Positions 42,215 to 50,674 of a DNA stretch of 64,000 bases are shown here, piece by piece. The notes below the pieces were generated by a model, which was not told where the DNA came from, ran no database searches, and was given only the letters and a program-made list of their open reading frames with translations. The DNA is from Lachnoclostridium sp. UBA7215 (GTDB lineage: Bacteria > Bacillota > Clostridia > Lachnospirales > Lachnospiraceae): assembly GCA_002490465.1 (NCBI GenBank), contig DKUB01000033.1:79786-143785 (forward strand), in the 5' to 3' direction. The translations under genes were made by a program, and so were the position numbers. Numbering within the stretch: position 1 is the stretch's first letter; each line of letters starts with the position of its first letter.

Positions 42215-42871
42215 TTACACCTCTTCACGCATTTTATTGATTTGCGTATTGTGTCCCAGAATAATCAGTATATCTTCTTCTTTTAGCTTTTCCGCCGGGT
42301 CCGGGTTGATGTTGACTGACTCAAGTCCACGGATACCGATAACATTTACACCATACCGGGAACGGATATTCAGCTCTATCAGCGATTTACCAGCCCAGGA
42401 CAGCGGCACATCAAAATCTACAATGCTGTAGCGTTCGGATAATTCAATCGCCTCGAAATAATTATCATTCATAATTTGATTTCCCACACGGATTCCCATT
42501 TCCCTGTCCGGGAAAATCACCTTATCTGCGCCAACTTTATGCATAATTCTGCCCTCTAGATTTGTTGCCGCTTTTGCCATAACAAATGGAACTCCCATCT
42601 CCTTAAGCTGCATAATCACTAATACACTCGTCTCCAGTGACTGTCCAATCCCCACTATGGCGCCGTCATAATTGTGAATGCCTAACTGCTTTAAAGCAAT
42701 AGGATTCGTTACATCGGTACAATTAGCATAAGTCACCTGTCCGGCAATTTCCTCAAGTTTTTTTTCGTCTTTGTCCACGACCATAACAGTAGCACCGGAG
42801 TTTGCCAGTGTCAATGCTACATTGTTGCCAAAATGCCCCAGACCGATTACTACAAACTCTTTTTCTTTCAT
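42215..42871 (-). CDS. ktrA: KtrA/TrkA-family potassium uptake regulatory subunit
   Basis: An RCK protein of 218 residues. The N-terminal Rossmann domain begins VVIGLGHFGNNVALTL with the acidic DKDEKK after strand 2, and the C-terminal RCK_C domain holds GVNVIGIRGLESVNINPDPA. It binds ATP/ADP or NAD, and the C-domain probably binds c-di-AMP, gating the KtrB channel encoded just upstream. The 150-bp gap between them is occupied by a 63-bp tandem repeat. Confidence 0.93.
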   Translation of the reverse strand: MKEKEFVVIGLGHFGNNVALTLANSGATVMVVDKDEKKLEEIAGQVTYANCTDVTNPIALKQLGIHNYDGAIVGIGQSLETSVLVIMQLKEMGVPFVMAKAATNLEGRIMHKVGADKVIFPDREMGIRVGNQIMNDNYFEAIELSERYSIVDFDVPLSWAGKSLIELNIRSRYGVNVIGIRGLESVNINPDPAEKLKEEDILIILGHNTQINKMREEV

Positions 42872-42896
42872 CTATTCCTACCTCCATTTATATCAT

Positions 42897-43020
42897 AAAG
42901 CTCGCTGAAGCTCGCGCAGGTTATCAACCTCGCTTCGCTTCGGTTGGTAACAAATATATAAAGCTCGCTGAGGCTCGCGCAGGTTATCAACCTCGCTTTG
43001 CTTCGGTTGGTAACAAATAT
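42897..43020. repeat. 63-bp tandem repeat, two copies, between ktrA and ktrB
   Basis: Copy 1 (42897-42959) and copy 2 (42960-43020) differ at only two or three positions. Each begins AAAGCTCGCTGAAGCTCGCG (A to G in copy 2) and carries an inverted repeat in which GGTTATCAACC pairs with GGTTGGTAAC around a CTTCGCTTC-type loop. Copy 2 runs to the base before the ktrB stop codon. It is a structured, repeated intercistronic element. Confidence 0.85.
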
Positions 43021-44390
43021 CAGCCAACTCCTACCCGTTCCTCCGGATAACGCACCAGATTAACATATCGTTTTGCGTTAAAAAACAAAGCCAGGGAAAT
43101 CGGGCCGATTCGCCCCAGGTACATAGTAATGACAATAATAATCTGCCCTGCCATATTCAATTTTGCTGTAAAATCTCTCGAAAGCCCTACGGTTGCAATC
43201 GCGGAAGTTACTTCATACAGACAGTCGATAAATTCTCCCGGCTGCACAATTATCAAAATAACGAGCGCCAGCAGCATGACACCGAAACTCACCATAAATA
43301 TCGCGAGTGCGCGGCGCACAACATTTTCACTGACCCGCCTGCCAAATATCTCTGTATCATTTCTCCCACGGAGAATCGAGTATACGGTCAGCACCAGAAT
43401 AGCTGCTGTTGTTGTTTTAATTCCCCCAGCTGTGCCAGACGGTGAACCTCCAATAAACATAAAAAAACAACACACAAACGCTGTTCCCTGTCTCAACGCA
43501 GATTGGGAAATGGTAAGAAACCCTGCTGTTCTCATTGTGACGGACTGAAAAAAAGATGCCATTATCTTCTCCCCAAAAGACAGAGGCCCCAATGTGCCGG
43601 GATTATCGTACTCCATTGCCAAAACAAGGAGCGTTCCGGATAAAAGGAGAATAAGAGTAGATAACAGGACTATTTTGGTGTGCAGGGACAGATGATGAAC
43701 CGCCTGCAAAAAGCCGCAGCAATTTTCCCTGCGATACTGAAACATAGCCAGAAGATTCCACCAGACGGGAAATCCAATCCCCCCTATAATAATTAATGCC
43801 GTTGTAGTAAAGTTTATAACCGGGTTATTTACATATGGCGCCATACTGTCCGGGCCAATAATATCCATTCCCGCATTGCAAAAAGCCGAAATTGCATTAA
43901 AAATGCTTTTCCAGATCCCGGCGGCACCAAATTCCGGTATCCACACCGTCATATAAAAAAGCGCGCCAAGCCCTTCAATTATACATGTTCCCTTTACTAT
44001 CTTTTTTACCAGTATAACAAGCCCCTGTATCGTATCCAGATTATAGGCATCGCGAATCAACAAACGGCCCTTTAACCCGATTCGCTTACGCAGGGCAACA
44101 AAAAACAGAATAGTAAATGTAATAACCCCAAGACCGCCTATCTGAGCCAACAGGGCAATAACTGCCTGTCCGAACACCGTCCAGTGAGAATATGTAGGAA
44201 CCGTTACCAGCCCTGTTACGCAAACGGATGTTGTAGAAGTAAAAAGCGCATCCATTACACTGGTACTGTTCCCCTCCGTCGTAGAAAACGGCAGCAAAAG
44301 CAGCAGCGTTCCCAGGATAATAGCAGCAAGAAACCCCAGGGCAATTATGGCCGTCGTTGTCAAATCCCGTTTATGATGTCTATGACGCAT
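43020..44390 (-). CDS. ktrB: KtrB/TrkH-family potassium transporter
   Basis: A 456-residue membrane protein with four M-P-M pore repeats. Selectivity-filter Gly residues lie in TTSVCVTGLVTV, SAFCNAGMDIIG, TMRTAGFLTI and TSAIATVGLSRD. About 10 hydrophobic helices are visible. It imports K+ driven by Na+ or membrane potential, with KtrA as gating ring. ATG 44390 follows GGAGAGAAGAA. The pair helps in osmoadaptation. Confidence 0.94.
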   Translation of the reverse strand: MRHRHHKRDLTTTAIIALGFLAAIILGTLLLLLPFSTTEGNSTSVMDALFTSTTSVCVTGLVTVPTYSHWTVFGQAVIALLAQIGGLGVITFTILFFVALRKRIGLKGRLLIRDAYNLDTIQGLVILVKKIVKGTCIIEGLGALFYMTVWIPEFGAAGIWKSIFNAISAFCNAGMDIIGPDSMAPYVNNPVINFTTTALIIIGGIGFPVWWNLLAMFQYRRENCCGFLQAVHHLSLHTKIVLLSTLILLLSGTLLVLAMEYDNPGTLGPLSFGEKIMASFFQSVTMRTAGFLTISQSALRQGTAFVCCFFMFIGGSPSGTAGGIKTTTAAILVLTVYSILRGRNDTEIFGRRVSENVVRRALAIFMVSFGVMLLALVILIIVQPGEFIDCLYEVTSAIATVGLSRDFTAKLNMAGQIIIVITMYLGRIGPISLALFFNAKRYVNLVRYPEERVGVG

Positions 44391-44412
44391 ACGATTCTTC
44401 TCTCCTCCATAA

Positions 44413-45066
44413 CTAAATCAGTGTCTCTGCAAATTGGTAAATTTCTTCCAGATTTTGACCAATATACGCACTTTTATGTTTTGAAAAATCCTGCCTTGTT
44501 GTCGTACCTGTCAACACTCCTGCAAAATCCACCCCGGCACTTTCAGCGGTCTGTGCGTCCACCAGGCTGTCACCAACATAAAAAACCTGACTTTTCTCTA
44601 ACTGTAATTCCTTGATTGCCAGAAGCAGCCCCTCAGGATCCGGCTTCTCAATTTTTACATCATCTCCGCCCACAATGATATCCACCATGCCGTCGGCATT
44701 ATATTTTCCTAAAATAGCATCAATTCTATAATGATATTTTGTTGTCACAATTCCAATTTTAATCCTCTGATTTTTTAATTTCTGCAAAATATCCATCACA
44801 CCAGGATATAATGTCGTATTGGGAAGAATCACTTCATCTGCTTTTGCCTTAAACAAATCAGCAAACTTCTGTGCTTCCCCCTCATCCTTTTTATTTGTAA
44901 ATACTTCATAGGTTTGTTTTAACGTCAGACCAACTGTCCTCTTAACTTCTTCTACGCCTCTCTCCGGATAACCAAGCTCCTTAAGCGCATAATTTACGGA
45001 CAGGAAAATTCCATTTGTAGAATCCCCCAGCGTGTAGTCAAAATCAAATAGAAGGGCTTTTTTCAT
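44413..45066 (-). CDS. HAD-superfamily hydrolase, phosphoglycolate phosphatase-like
   Basis: A 217-residue HAD protein with motif I LLFDFDYTLGDST, motif II VTTKYH, motif III Lys in IEKPDPEGLL and motif IV VGDSLVDAQTAESAG. A helical cap lies between I and II (about residues 15-80), the PGP/beta-PGM type. It hydrolyses small phosphate esters such as phosphoglycolate. A near-consensus promoter at 45107-45135 is placed 40 bp upstream. It is followed by ktrB after a 22-nt gap. Confidence 0.9.
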   Translation of the reverse strand: MKKALLFDFDYTLGDSTNGIFLSVNYALKELGYPERGVEEVKRTVGLTLKQTYEVFTNKKDEGEAQKFADLFKAKADEVILPNTTLYPGVMDILQKLKNQRIKIGIVTTKYHYRIDAILGKYNADGMVDIIVGGDDVKIEKPDPEGLLLAIKELQLEKSQVFYVGDSLVDAQTAESAGVDFAGVLTGTTTRQDFSKHKSAYIGQNLEEIYQFAETLI

Positions 45067-45103
45067 TTATTTTCTCCTTACTCCAATTAACAGCGTAATT
45101 AAA

Positions 45104-45135
45104 CACATATTACCATATCCATGGTTCTTTCGCAA
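45104..45135 (-). promoter_or_regulatory. Promoter block 1 of HAD gene (32-bp, duplicated at 50573)
   Basis: On the minus strand TTGCGA (45130-45135) and TAATAT (45107-45112) are 17 bp apart, with an extended -10 TGG before it. The whole 32-bp block, including the non-essential spacer, recurs at 50573-50604 with only two changed bases. Confidence 0.7.
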
Positions 45136-45224
45136 GCCAAACCCCCCACCCCCTGGGATGGAGTATTTGATCATGCGGATTCCCCGATATCCTGTCAAAA
45201 ATATGCCAAAAAACATTGCATAAA

Positions 45225-45253
45225 TTGACATTTGGGACAAACAATGATATCAT
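45225..45253 (+). promoter_or_regulatory. Sigma-A promoter of the partner-switching operon
   Basis: TTGACA (45225-45230) and TATCAT (45248-45253) are 17 bp apart, about 65 bp upstream of the STAS gene start. It is a strong vegetative promoter, so the operon is probably expressed constitutively rather than from an alternative sigma factor. Confidence 0.65.
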
Positions 45254-45319
45254 TATAAATAGTTTTTATGTGAAACAATATAAAGAAAAAAGAAAATAAA
45301 AAAGGAGCTACCAGACGCA

Positions 45320-45622
45320 ATGAATATTGAAACAAAGAAAAACGGAAACGAAGTCACTATTTTGCCTGTTGGGCGTCTCGACTCCAACACCGCATCGCAG
45401 CTTGAGGCAGAGATAAACGCAAATCTTGACGGCACAGAAAATCTGATACTGGATTTCGACGGATTGGAATATCTTTCGTCGGCAGGTCTGCGCGTGCTTT
45501 TATATGCACACAAAACATTTCTTAGCAGGGGACACGGAAAGATGGTAGTCCGCCATGTCAATGAAGTCATTCATGATGTCTTTGAAATTACGGGATTTTT
45601 GAACATTCTCAATATAGAATAA
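45320..45622 (+). CDS. STAS-domain anti-sigma factor antagonist (RsbV/SpoIIAA-like)
   Basis: A 100-residue STAS protein with VTILPVGRLDSNTASQLEAE and LILDFDGLEYLSSAGLRVLL. The Ser-Ser in YLSSAGLR is the phosphorylation site controlling partner switching. When dephosphorylated it would bind the RsbW-like kinase encoded next. AAAGGAG precedes the ATG. It is the first gene of a plus-strand operon with RsbW-like, hybrid kinase and REC genes; the RsbU-like phosphatase is convergent at the far end. Confidence 0.94.
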   Translation: MNIETKKNGNEVTILPVGRLDSNTASQLEAEINANLDGTENLILDFDGLEYLSSAGLRVLLYAHKTFLSRGHGKMVVRHVNEVIHDVFEITGFLNILNIE

Positions 45623-45698
45623 AAGGGAAATCCTATACTGTGTATACGGCACGATTTACCGGTATGTCATGAGCGTACCGGGAAAAGGGGGATTTCTT

Positions 45699-46148
45699 AT
45701 GGAAGAATTAACGGTTGAAGCAACATTTGAGAACATTTCCGTCATTACGGAATTTGTAGACAAGCTTCTGGAACAGTACGGCTGCCCGATAAAAGCGCAG
45801 ACCCAGATTGATATTGCCATTGATGAGTTGTTCAGCAATATTGTCCGCTATGCCTATTTCCCCGGGGTAGGCCCGGCAACGGTACGGGTAGAAGTATTGG
45901 AAAAACCACTTTCTGTCATTATCACATTTATAGACCAGGGCATACCCTACGACCCACTCTCAAAGGATAACCCTGATGTGACGCTTTCCGCAGAAGAACG
46001 GGAGATTGGCGGGTTAGGTATCTATATCGTGAAAAAAAACATGAACGAAATTACATACGAGTACAAAGAGGGCAAAAACATTTTGCGGATACGTAAAGAT
46101 TTGTTTGCGAAGGAACAGGAGGAAAATGGGGACACAAAAGCAGAATGA
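45699..46148 (+). CDS. RsbW/SpoIIAB-like serine kinase (anti-sigma type ATPase)
   Basis: A GHKL ATPase of about 149 residues. IDIAIDELFSNIVRYAY is the N-box with the key Glu and Asn, FIDQGIPYDPL the G1-like box and REIGGLGIYIVKKNM the G2 box. In partner switching it phosphorylates the STAS antagonist and holds a target, usually a sigma factor; none is encoded here. The ATG at 45699 has AAAGGGGG 7 nt upstream. Its end overlaps the hybrid kinase start by 23 nt, implying coupled synthesis. Confidence 0.92.
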   Translation: MEELTVEATFENISVITEFVDKLLEQYGCPIKAQTQIDIAIDELFSNIVRYAYFPGVGPATVRVEVLEKPLSVIITFIDQGIPYDPLSKDNPDVTLSAEEREIGGLGIYIVKKNMNEITYEYKEGKNILRIRKDLFAKEQEENGDTKAE

Positions 46149-48393
46149 TGACAGGAATCTTTATCGCGAGATTGTCAACAACTCATTAGAAGGTACTATG
46201 GTGATTAGCAAAAACGGGAAAATCACCATGCTCAATCCGGCGGCGGAGCGCATGCTTGGCCTTACGCAGGAGGATATCGGGAGCTTATACGTCAGTATTT
46301 TCCTGACCAGGGAAGGCACTGACGCCTTTAACGAGGTCATACTCGATACGATTTACGAGAAAGGCAAAGTAAGCAATATGCCCGTTGATTACACACTTGA
46401 GGGCAAAACCATAAACCTCTCATTAACGACAAGCTATATTCACAGCGAAGGGGAGAAATCCGTCGTTGTCGTTATGGAGGATGTAACGGAACTCAATGAA
46501 CTGCGTGATGCACAGAAGGCTTTGGACAAAATCAAAAAGCTGAACCATGAGTATGAGATAGCTAAAAATGAAGCTATCCGGGCAAATGAAGCAAAAAGTC
46601 TCTTTCTCTCCAATATGTCGCACGAAATCCGGACGCCAATTAACGCCGTGCTCGGCATGAATGAAATGATTCTCCGGGAATGCACGGACGAGCAGCTTCT
46701 TTCGTACGCGGCAAACATCCAAAGCTCCGGAAAAACACTTCTGTTTCTGATTAATGACATACTGGATATGTCAAAAATTGAATCCGGTAAGATGGAGATT
46801 GTGGAGGTGGAGTATTCTCTGGCAAACCTGATGATGGATTTGTGGAATGTCATTTTTCTCCGCGCACAAGAAAAAGGTCTGACGCTCAAATTTTCATTAG
46901 ATGAGACAACACCGCAGACTCTGTATGGGGATGATGTCCGGATTAAGCAGATTGTCACAAACCTCCTTACAAACGCCGTAAAATATACGCCCCAGGGCGG
47001 CATGGAAATGTGCGTGGCCTATGAAAAGACCGGGGAGGAGCAGCTCAATCTGATTATATCCGTTAAGGATACCGGCATGGGAATAAAAGAAGAGGATATG
47101 GGAAAACTCTTTGAAAATTTCCAGCGGCTTGACGAGGAGAAAAACCGCAACATTGAGGGAACCGGTTTGGGAATGAATATCACGATGTCCCTCTTAAAAC
47201 TGATGGACGGCGATATGAAAGTAGAGAGCGAATATCAGAAAGGCTCTGTCTTTACCGTCACAATTCCGCAAAAAATTATAAGCCAAGAACCGGCAGGCAG
47301 TTTTGAGGAGATAAGAAGCAGCAGAGAACAGGGCCACAAGAAAAAACAGCAGGGCTTTGAAGCACCTGATGCCAGGGTACTTGTTGTAGACGACAACGAT
47401 ATGAATCGAATTGTCTTCCAATCATTGCTGAAACGCACAAAAATGAATATCGTGGCAGCAGATTCCGGAAAGCGCTGCCTGGAGCTTGTAAAAGAGGAAC
47501 ACTTCCATATTATCTTTATGGACCACATGATGCCCGAAATGGACGGTATTGAAACCTTTCATGAGATGCAAAAACTTCCGGACTCAAAAAATGCGGACAC
47601 GCCGGTCATTGTTCTGACGGCGAATGCGCTGTCTGGGGCACGTGAGGCATATTTACAGGAAGGATTTGTCGATTTTTTGACAAAACCGATTGATGGGGAT
47701 TTGCTTGAGCAAACCATCGCCAAATATCTCCCCGCAGATCTAATACAGCAGAAGGGGGACGCCACTCCGGAAGCAGGAAGTGACGCCTTATGGCCTGAAG
47801 GTGAAGAGTTACTGACATACGGCATTTCCATAGAAAATGGGATATCTAATGCCAAGGGCGACAGGGAAATGTATCTTGAGCTTATCGGCATGTTTATACG
47901 GGAGCGGGACAAACAGAAAACCATGCAGCAGTTTTTGTCCGCTCAAAATATGAAAGATTACGCTATATGGGTACATGGTCTTAAGGGAAATGCCAGGACA
48001 CTTGGCGCTGACCGCCTCGCCGATGTCGCCTATGAACATGAGATGCAGAGCAAAGCAGACAATATCAGCTATGTGCATGAACACTGGGAAGAACTTCTTA
48101 CGGTCTGGAACAAGACGCTGGACGGCTTTGAGATGGTTTATGGCCGTTATGGTGAAGAGAAGGACAAATACGAAGCCGTCAGCGGAAATGAGATGCTGCA
48201 CCTTTCACCGGATGATTTGGAACAGGCAGCGGCACTTTTAGACGACTTTGACACAGAAAATGCGATAGCAATGCTTAAAAATTGGATTCAGCATCCTTTA
48301 GAAGAAAAGATGCATGAGCGCATCAAAAACACACTGATTGCGCTGGAAGACGAGTTTGACGAAGACAAGGCCATCGCACTTTTACGAGAATAG
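46126..48393 (+). CDS. Hybrid histidine kinase with PAS, receiver and HPt domains
   Basis: A soluble 755-residue protein without membrane helices. N-terminal PAS domain (IVNNSLEGTMVISKNGKITM, MLNPAAERMLGL); coiled coil; HisKA with SHEIRTPINAVLGMNEM; HATPase with VKDTGMGIKEEDMGKLF and IEGTGLGMNI; REC with IIFMDHMMPEMDG; HPt with WVHGLKGNARTLGAD. The ATG at 46126 has AGGAGG 4 nt upstream. It overlaps the RsbW-like gene, suggesting the partner-switch ATPase feeds into or is controlled by this kinase. It shares the catalytic-core phrasing of the membrane-bound hybrid kinase at 33300-35243. Confidence 0.95.
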   Translation: MGTQKQNDDRNLYREIVNNSLEGTMVISKNGKITMLNPAAERMLGLTQEDIGSLYVSIFLTREGTDAFNEVILDTIYEKGKVSNMPVDYTLEGKTINLSLTTSYIHSEGEKSVVVVMEDVTELNELRDAQKALDKIKKLNHEYEIAKNEAIRANEAKSLFLSNMSHEIRTPINAVLGMNEMILRECTDEQLLSYAANIQSSGKTLLFLINDILDMSKIESGKMEIVEVEYSLANLMMDLWNVIFLRAQEKGLTLKFSLDETTPQTLYGDDVRIKQIVTNLLTNAVKYTPQGGMEMCVAYEKTGEEQLNLIISVKDTGMGIKEEDMGKLFENFQRLDEEKNRNIEGTGLGMNITMSLLKLMDGDMKVESEYQKGSVFTVTIPQKIISQEPAGSFEEIRSSREQGHKKKQQGFEAPDARVLVVDDNDMNRIVFQSLLKRTKMNIVAADSGKRCLELVKEEHFHIIFMDHMMPEMDGIETFHEMQKLPDSKNADTPVIVLTANALSGAREAYLQEGFVDFLTKPIDGDLLEQTIAKYLPADLIQQKGDATPEAGSDALWPEGEELLTYGISIENGISNAKGDREMYLELIGMFIRERDKQKTMQQFLSAQNMKDYAIWVHGLKGNARTLGADRLADVAYEHEMQSKADNISYVHEHWEELLTVWNKTLDGFEMVYGRYGEEKDKYEAVSGNEMLHLSPDDLEQAAALLDDFDTENAIAMLKNWIQHPLEEKMHERIKNTLIALEDEFDEDKAIALLRE

Positions 48394-48468
48394 CAACTAT
48401 ACAACAAAGCCTGCGCCAGCATTGCGGCACGGGCTTTGAAAAAAAAGCAATGCAGAAATGAGGAAATC

Positions 48469-48873
48469 ATGATATTTGAAAAGAAAAAAATTGTTGCGGT
48501 AGACGACAGCGGCATTATACTGAGAATGATTGGAAAAGTATTGGGGGAAAAATATGACGTACGCTCCTTTTCCGGCGGCAAGCGTGCACTTGCCTTTCTG
48601 AAAGACCGGACACCCGACCTGATTATCCTGGATATTGACATGCCGGAAATCAACGGATATGAGCTTCTTAAAATGATTAAGGAAATGGAACACCTGGCAG
48701 AGGTTCCGGTTATTTTCCTCACCTCAAACAACGATAAAAACCATGTGGTAAAAGCCGTAGCCGTTGGCGCAAATGATTATGTCATCAAACCCATTGATGA
48801 GGAAATCTTAATAGATAAGGTAGGCACGCTGTTAGGGGACGTGACGGAGAAAGAACCGGCAGGCTGGGATTAA
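48469..48873 (+). CDS. Stand-alone response regulator receiver protein
   Basis: A REC domain of about 134 residues with VDDSG, the phospho-acceptor in LIILDIDMPEING, FLTSNND (Thr/Ser switch) and VIKPIDEEIL. No output domain. GAGG lies 6 nt before the ATG at 48469. It follows the hybrid kinase as the likely final phosphate acceptor. It resembles the REC protein at 32953-33324 in position behind a hybrid kinase, as if the pair had been duplicated. Confidence 0.92.
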   Translation: MIFEKKKIVAVDDSGIILRMIGKVLGEKYDVRSFSGGKRALAFLKDRTPDLIILDIDMPEINGYELLKMIKEMEHLAEVPVIFLTSNNDKNHVVKAVAVGANDYVIKPIDEEILIDKVGTLLGDVTEKEPAGWD

Positions 48874-48896
48874 TCCAATCCCCTCAGACGCGCGGA

Positions 48897-50330
48897 TTAA
48901 TCTGCTTTCAGATATTCCACGCACAACATCGTAATATCGTCAAACTGCGGCGCATCATCCACAAACGCATCAATATCTGCTTTTACAACAGGCAAAAGCT
49001 CTGAGGGGGATTTGTCCGTATTTTGGGTGAGGACATCCGAAAGACGCTGCATGCCATATAGTTCATGCGCCGCATTTGTCGCCTCCGTCACACCGTCGGT
49101 ATATTGGAAAATCTTATCTCCGCAGGCAAGTTTAAGACTGCCGCCATGATATTCAATATTTTCCATCCCGGCAAGCACAAAGTCAGGGGACAGTTTATAT
49201 GGCTCATAGGGCTTTCCCGCCCTTGCAATAAATGGCATTTCATGTCCCGCATTCACAAAATTGAATTCACCCGTCATAATGTCAAGCACACCCTCAAACG
49301 CTGTAATAAACAACCCCTCCCTGTTGGATTCACAAAGCAGGTTATTCACTTCTGAAAAAACTTCTCCCAAACCAACGCCCGGCCTCGTGTGGTCCTTAAT
49401 CAAAGTTTTGCCGATTACCATAAAAAGCGCTGCGGGAACACCTTTCCCGGATACATCGGCAATTACAACCGCAAGATGCCTCTCATCCACCATAAAGAAA
49501 TCATAAAAATCTCCGCCGACCTCTTTTGCGGGAGTCATAGAAGCGTAAATATCAAATTCCGGCCGCTCCGGAAAAGCGGGAAAGATACATGGCAGCATAT
49601 CCGCCTGTATATTCGTGGCAACATTCAGCTCGGCAGAAATACGCTGACGCTCCCTGCTGTCCTCAACCTGCCTTTCCAACAACCGTTTTGTGCGCTCTGC
49701 AACCGTTGTACATATGGAAGAAAGCCCAATAAGAATGAGCATTCGCGGAAATACAAAGAACAATGTCGCCTGATAAAGTATCTTTGGAGTTATGTTTTTT
49801 GCTATTATGAGTTTTGACGAAGTTATCTGATACGCATCCATAACCAGGTTCAAATCCCCCTCACCAACAAACATCCCGATGTAAACAGAGCCGGACAGCA
49901 AAATACAGGATGCAATGAGTGCAAATCGTGAAAGATTTTTTGAATAATAATGGCAGCTTATCATAATCGGCAGTGTCCAGGCTAAAATGCTATGTTTCGG
50001 CATGGCACAGGAGAAGATAAAAACTCCTATGATGGCACACATGATAATAGCGTCCTTCACCCAGGCATACCTGCCCCCCGTCAGCCGGCACAACAATGTT
50101 GGCAACAGAAAAAACAAAACCGTAAGCGGCATCCCAATATTCATAATCTGGCCCGGAATAATAAAGATACCCAATAAATTTAAAATCCATGACGTTACGC
50201 CAACAACCGCACAAACAGACAGACATTTTGCCGCATAATAGTTTGCCTCTTTCTCATTTTCAAGGAACGCACTCAGCCCCTCTTTCTCCATATCCCTGCT
50301 ATTTATTTTTACGTCTTTTTCCCTTCTCAC
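48897..50330 (-). CDS. RsbU/SpoIIE-like PP2C phosphatase with membrane domain
   Basis: The N-terminal ~200 residues contain six or seven membrane helices; then comes a coiled-coil linker (RTKRLLERQVEDSRERQRIS). A PP2C-type SpoIIE domain follows, with IYASMTPAKEVGGDFYDFF, LAVVIADVSGKGVPAALFMV, FNFVNAGHEMPFI, IFQYTDGVTEATN and FDDITMLCVEY. These include the metal-binding Asp residues. It would dephosphorylate the STAS antagonist in response to a membrane signal. Start: GTG 50330 with AGAGG 7 nt upstream; an ATG five codons earlier lacks a site. It is convergent with its likely operon (gap 23 nt). Confidence 0.92.
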   Translation of the reverse strand: MRREKDVKINSRDMEKEGLSAFLENEKEANYYAAKCLSVCAVVGVTSWILNLLGIFIIPGQIMNIGMPLTVLFFLLPTLLCRLTGGRYAWVKDAIIMCAIIGVFIFSCAMPKHSILAWTLPIMISCHYYSKNLSRFALIASCILLSGSVYIGMFVGEGDLNLVMDAYQITSSKLIIAKNITPKILYQATLFFVFPRMLILIGLSSICTTVAERTKRLLERQVEDSRERQRISAELNVATNIQADMLPCIFPAFPERPEFDIYASMTPAKEVGGDFYDFFMVDERHLAVVIADVSGKGVPAALFMVIGKTLIKDHTRPGVGLGEVFSEVNNLLCESNREGLFITAFEGVLDIMTGEFNFVNAGHEMPFIARAGKPYEPYKLSPDFVLAGMENIEYHGGSLKLACGDKIFQYTDGVTEATNAAHELYGMQRLSDVLTQNTDKSPSELLPVVKADIDAFVDDAPQFDDITMLCVEYLKAD

Positions 50331-50396
50331 GTCCACACCTCTCATTAGTTTATTTATATTTTGTTTTCACAGCGTTTCTCCGAATCTCTTACCTAC

Positions 50397-50543
50397 TTAT
50401 TCCTGTATAAATGTATATATATTTTCCACAAAATCTTTCTTAAACTTCACTCCAACGGTATAAGTATCTTTATCATATTCAAGTTTAAGTCTTCGATCCT
50501 GCGGACTAATTCGATTAATAATTCCCTCTATATCCAAAGCCAT
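50397..50543 (-). CDS. Small uncharacterised protein, 48 aa
   Basis: The minus-strand frame starts at ATG 50543 and reads MALDIEGIINRISPQDRRLK, then LEYDKDTYTVGVKFKKDFV and a short end, stopping at 50397. It has a folded, mixed composition. There is no strong ribosome site, but a near-consensus promoter (50576-50604) sits 33 bp upstream, which argues that the region is transcribed. It could also be the 5' remnant of a larger gene. The rest of the 344-bp gap 50331-50674 holds this frame, the promoter and the prfA terminator. Confidence 0.4.
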   Translation of the reverse strand: MALDIEGIINRISPQDRRLKLEYDKDTYTVGVKFKKDFVENIYTFIQE

Positions 50544-50572
50544 ATTTGCAATCAATTATATTGTCCCATAAT

Positions 50573-50604
50573 CACATATTACCATATCCATAATTCTTTC
50601 GCAA
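50573..50604 (-). promoter_or_regulatory. Promoter block 2 (32-bp, duplicate of 45104-45135)
   Basis: On the minus strand TTGCGA (50599-50604) and TAATAT (50576-50581) are 17 bp apart with extended -10 TGG. It differs from the block at 45104 in only two neighbouring bases of the spacer. It would drive the 48-aa frame. Confidence 0.6.
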
Positions 50605-50626
50605 ATAATATAATATTTTTCAGCAT

Positions 50627-50651
50627 AAAAGGCAGCCTCCTGCTGCCTTTT
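50627..50651 (-). terminator. Terminator of the rho-prfA-side gene cluster
   Basis: AAAAGGCAGC-CTCCT-GCTGCCTTTT is a perfect 10-bp stem. On the minus strand it ends in TTTTAT and lies 24 nt after the prfA stop. Confidence 0.8.
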
Positions 50652-50674
50652 ATTCCACCGTCTTTTTGGGCTTT

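Noticed and set aside
48393..48468. Terminator between the hybrid kinase and the REC gene
   Set aside because: CAAAGCC...GGCTTTG is followed by adenines, not thymines, on the coding strand, so it cannot act as an intrinsic terminator for the plus operon.
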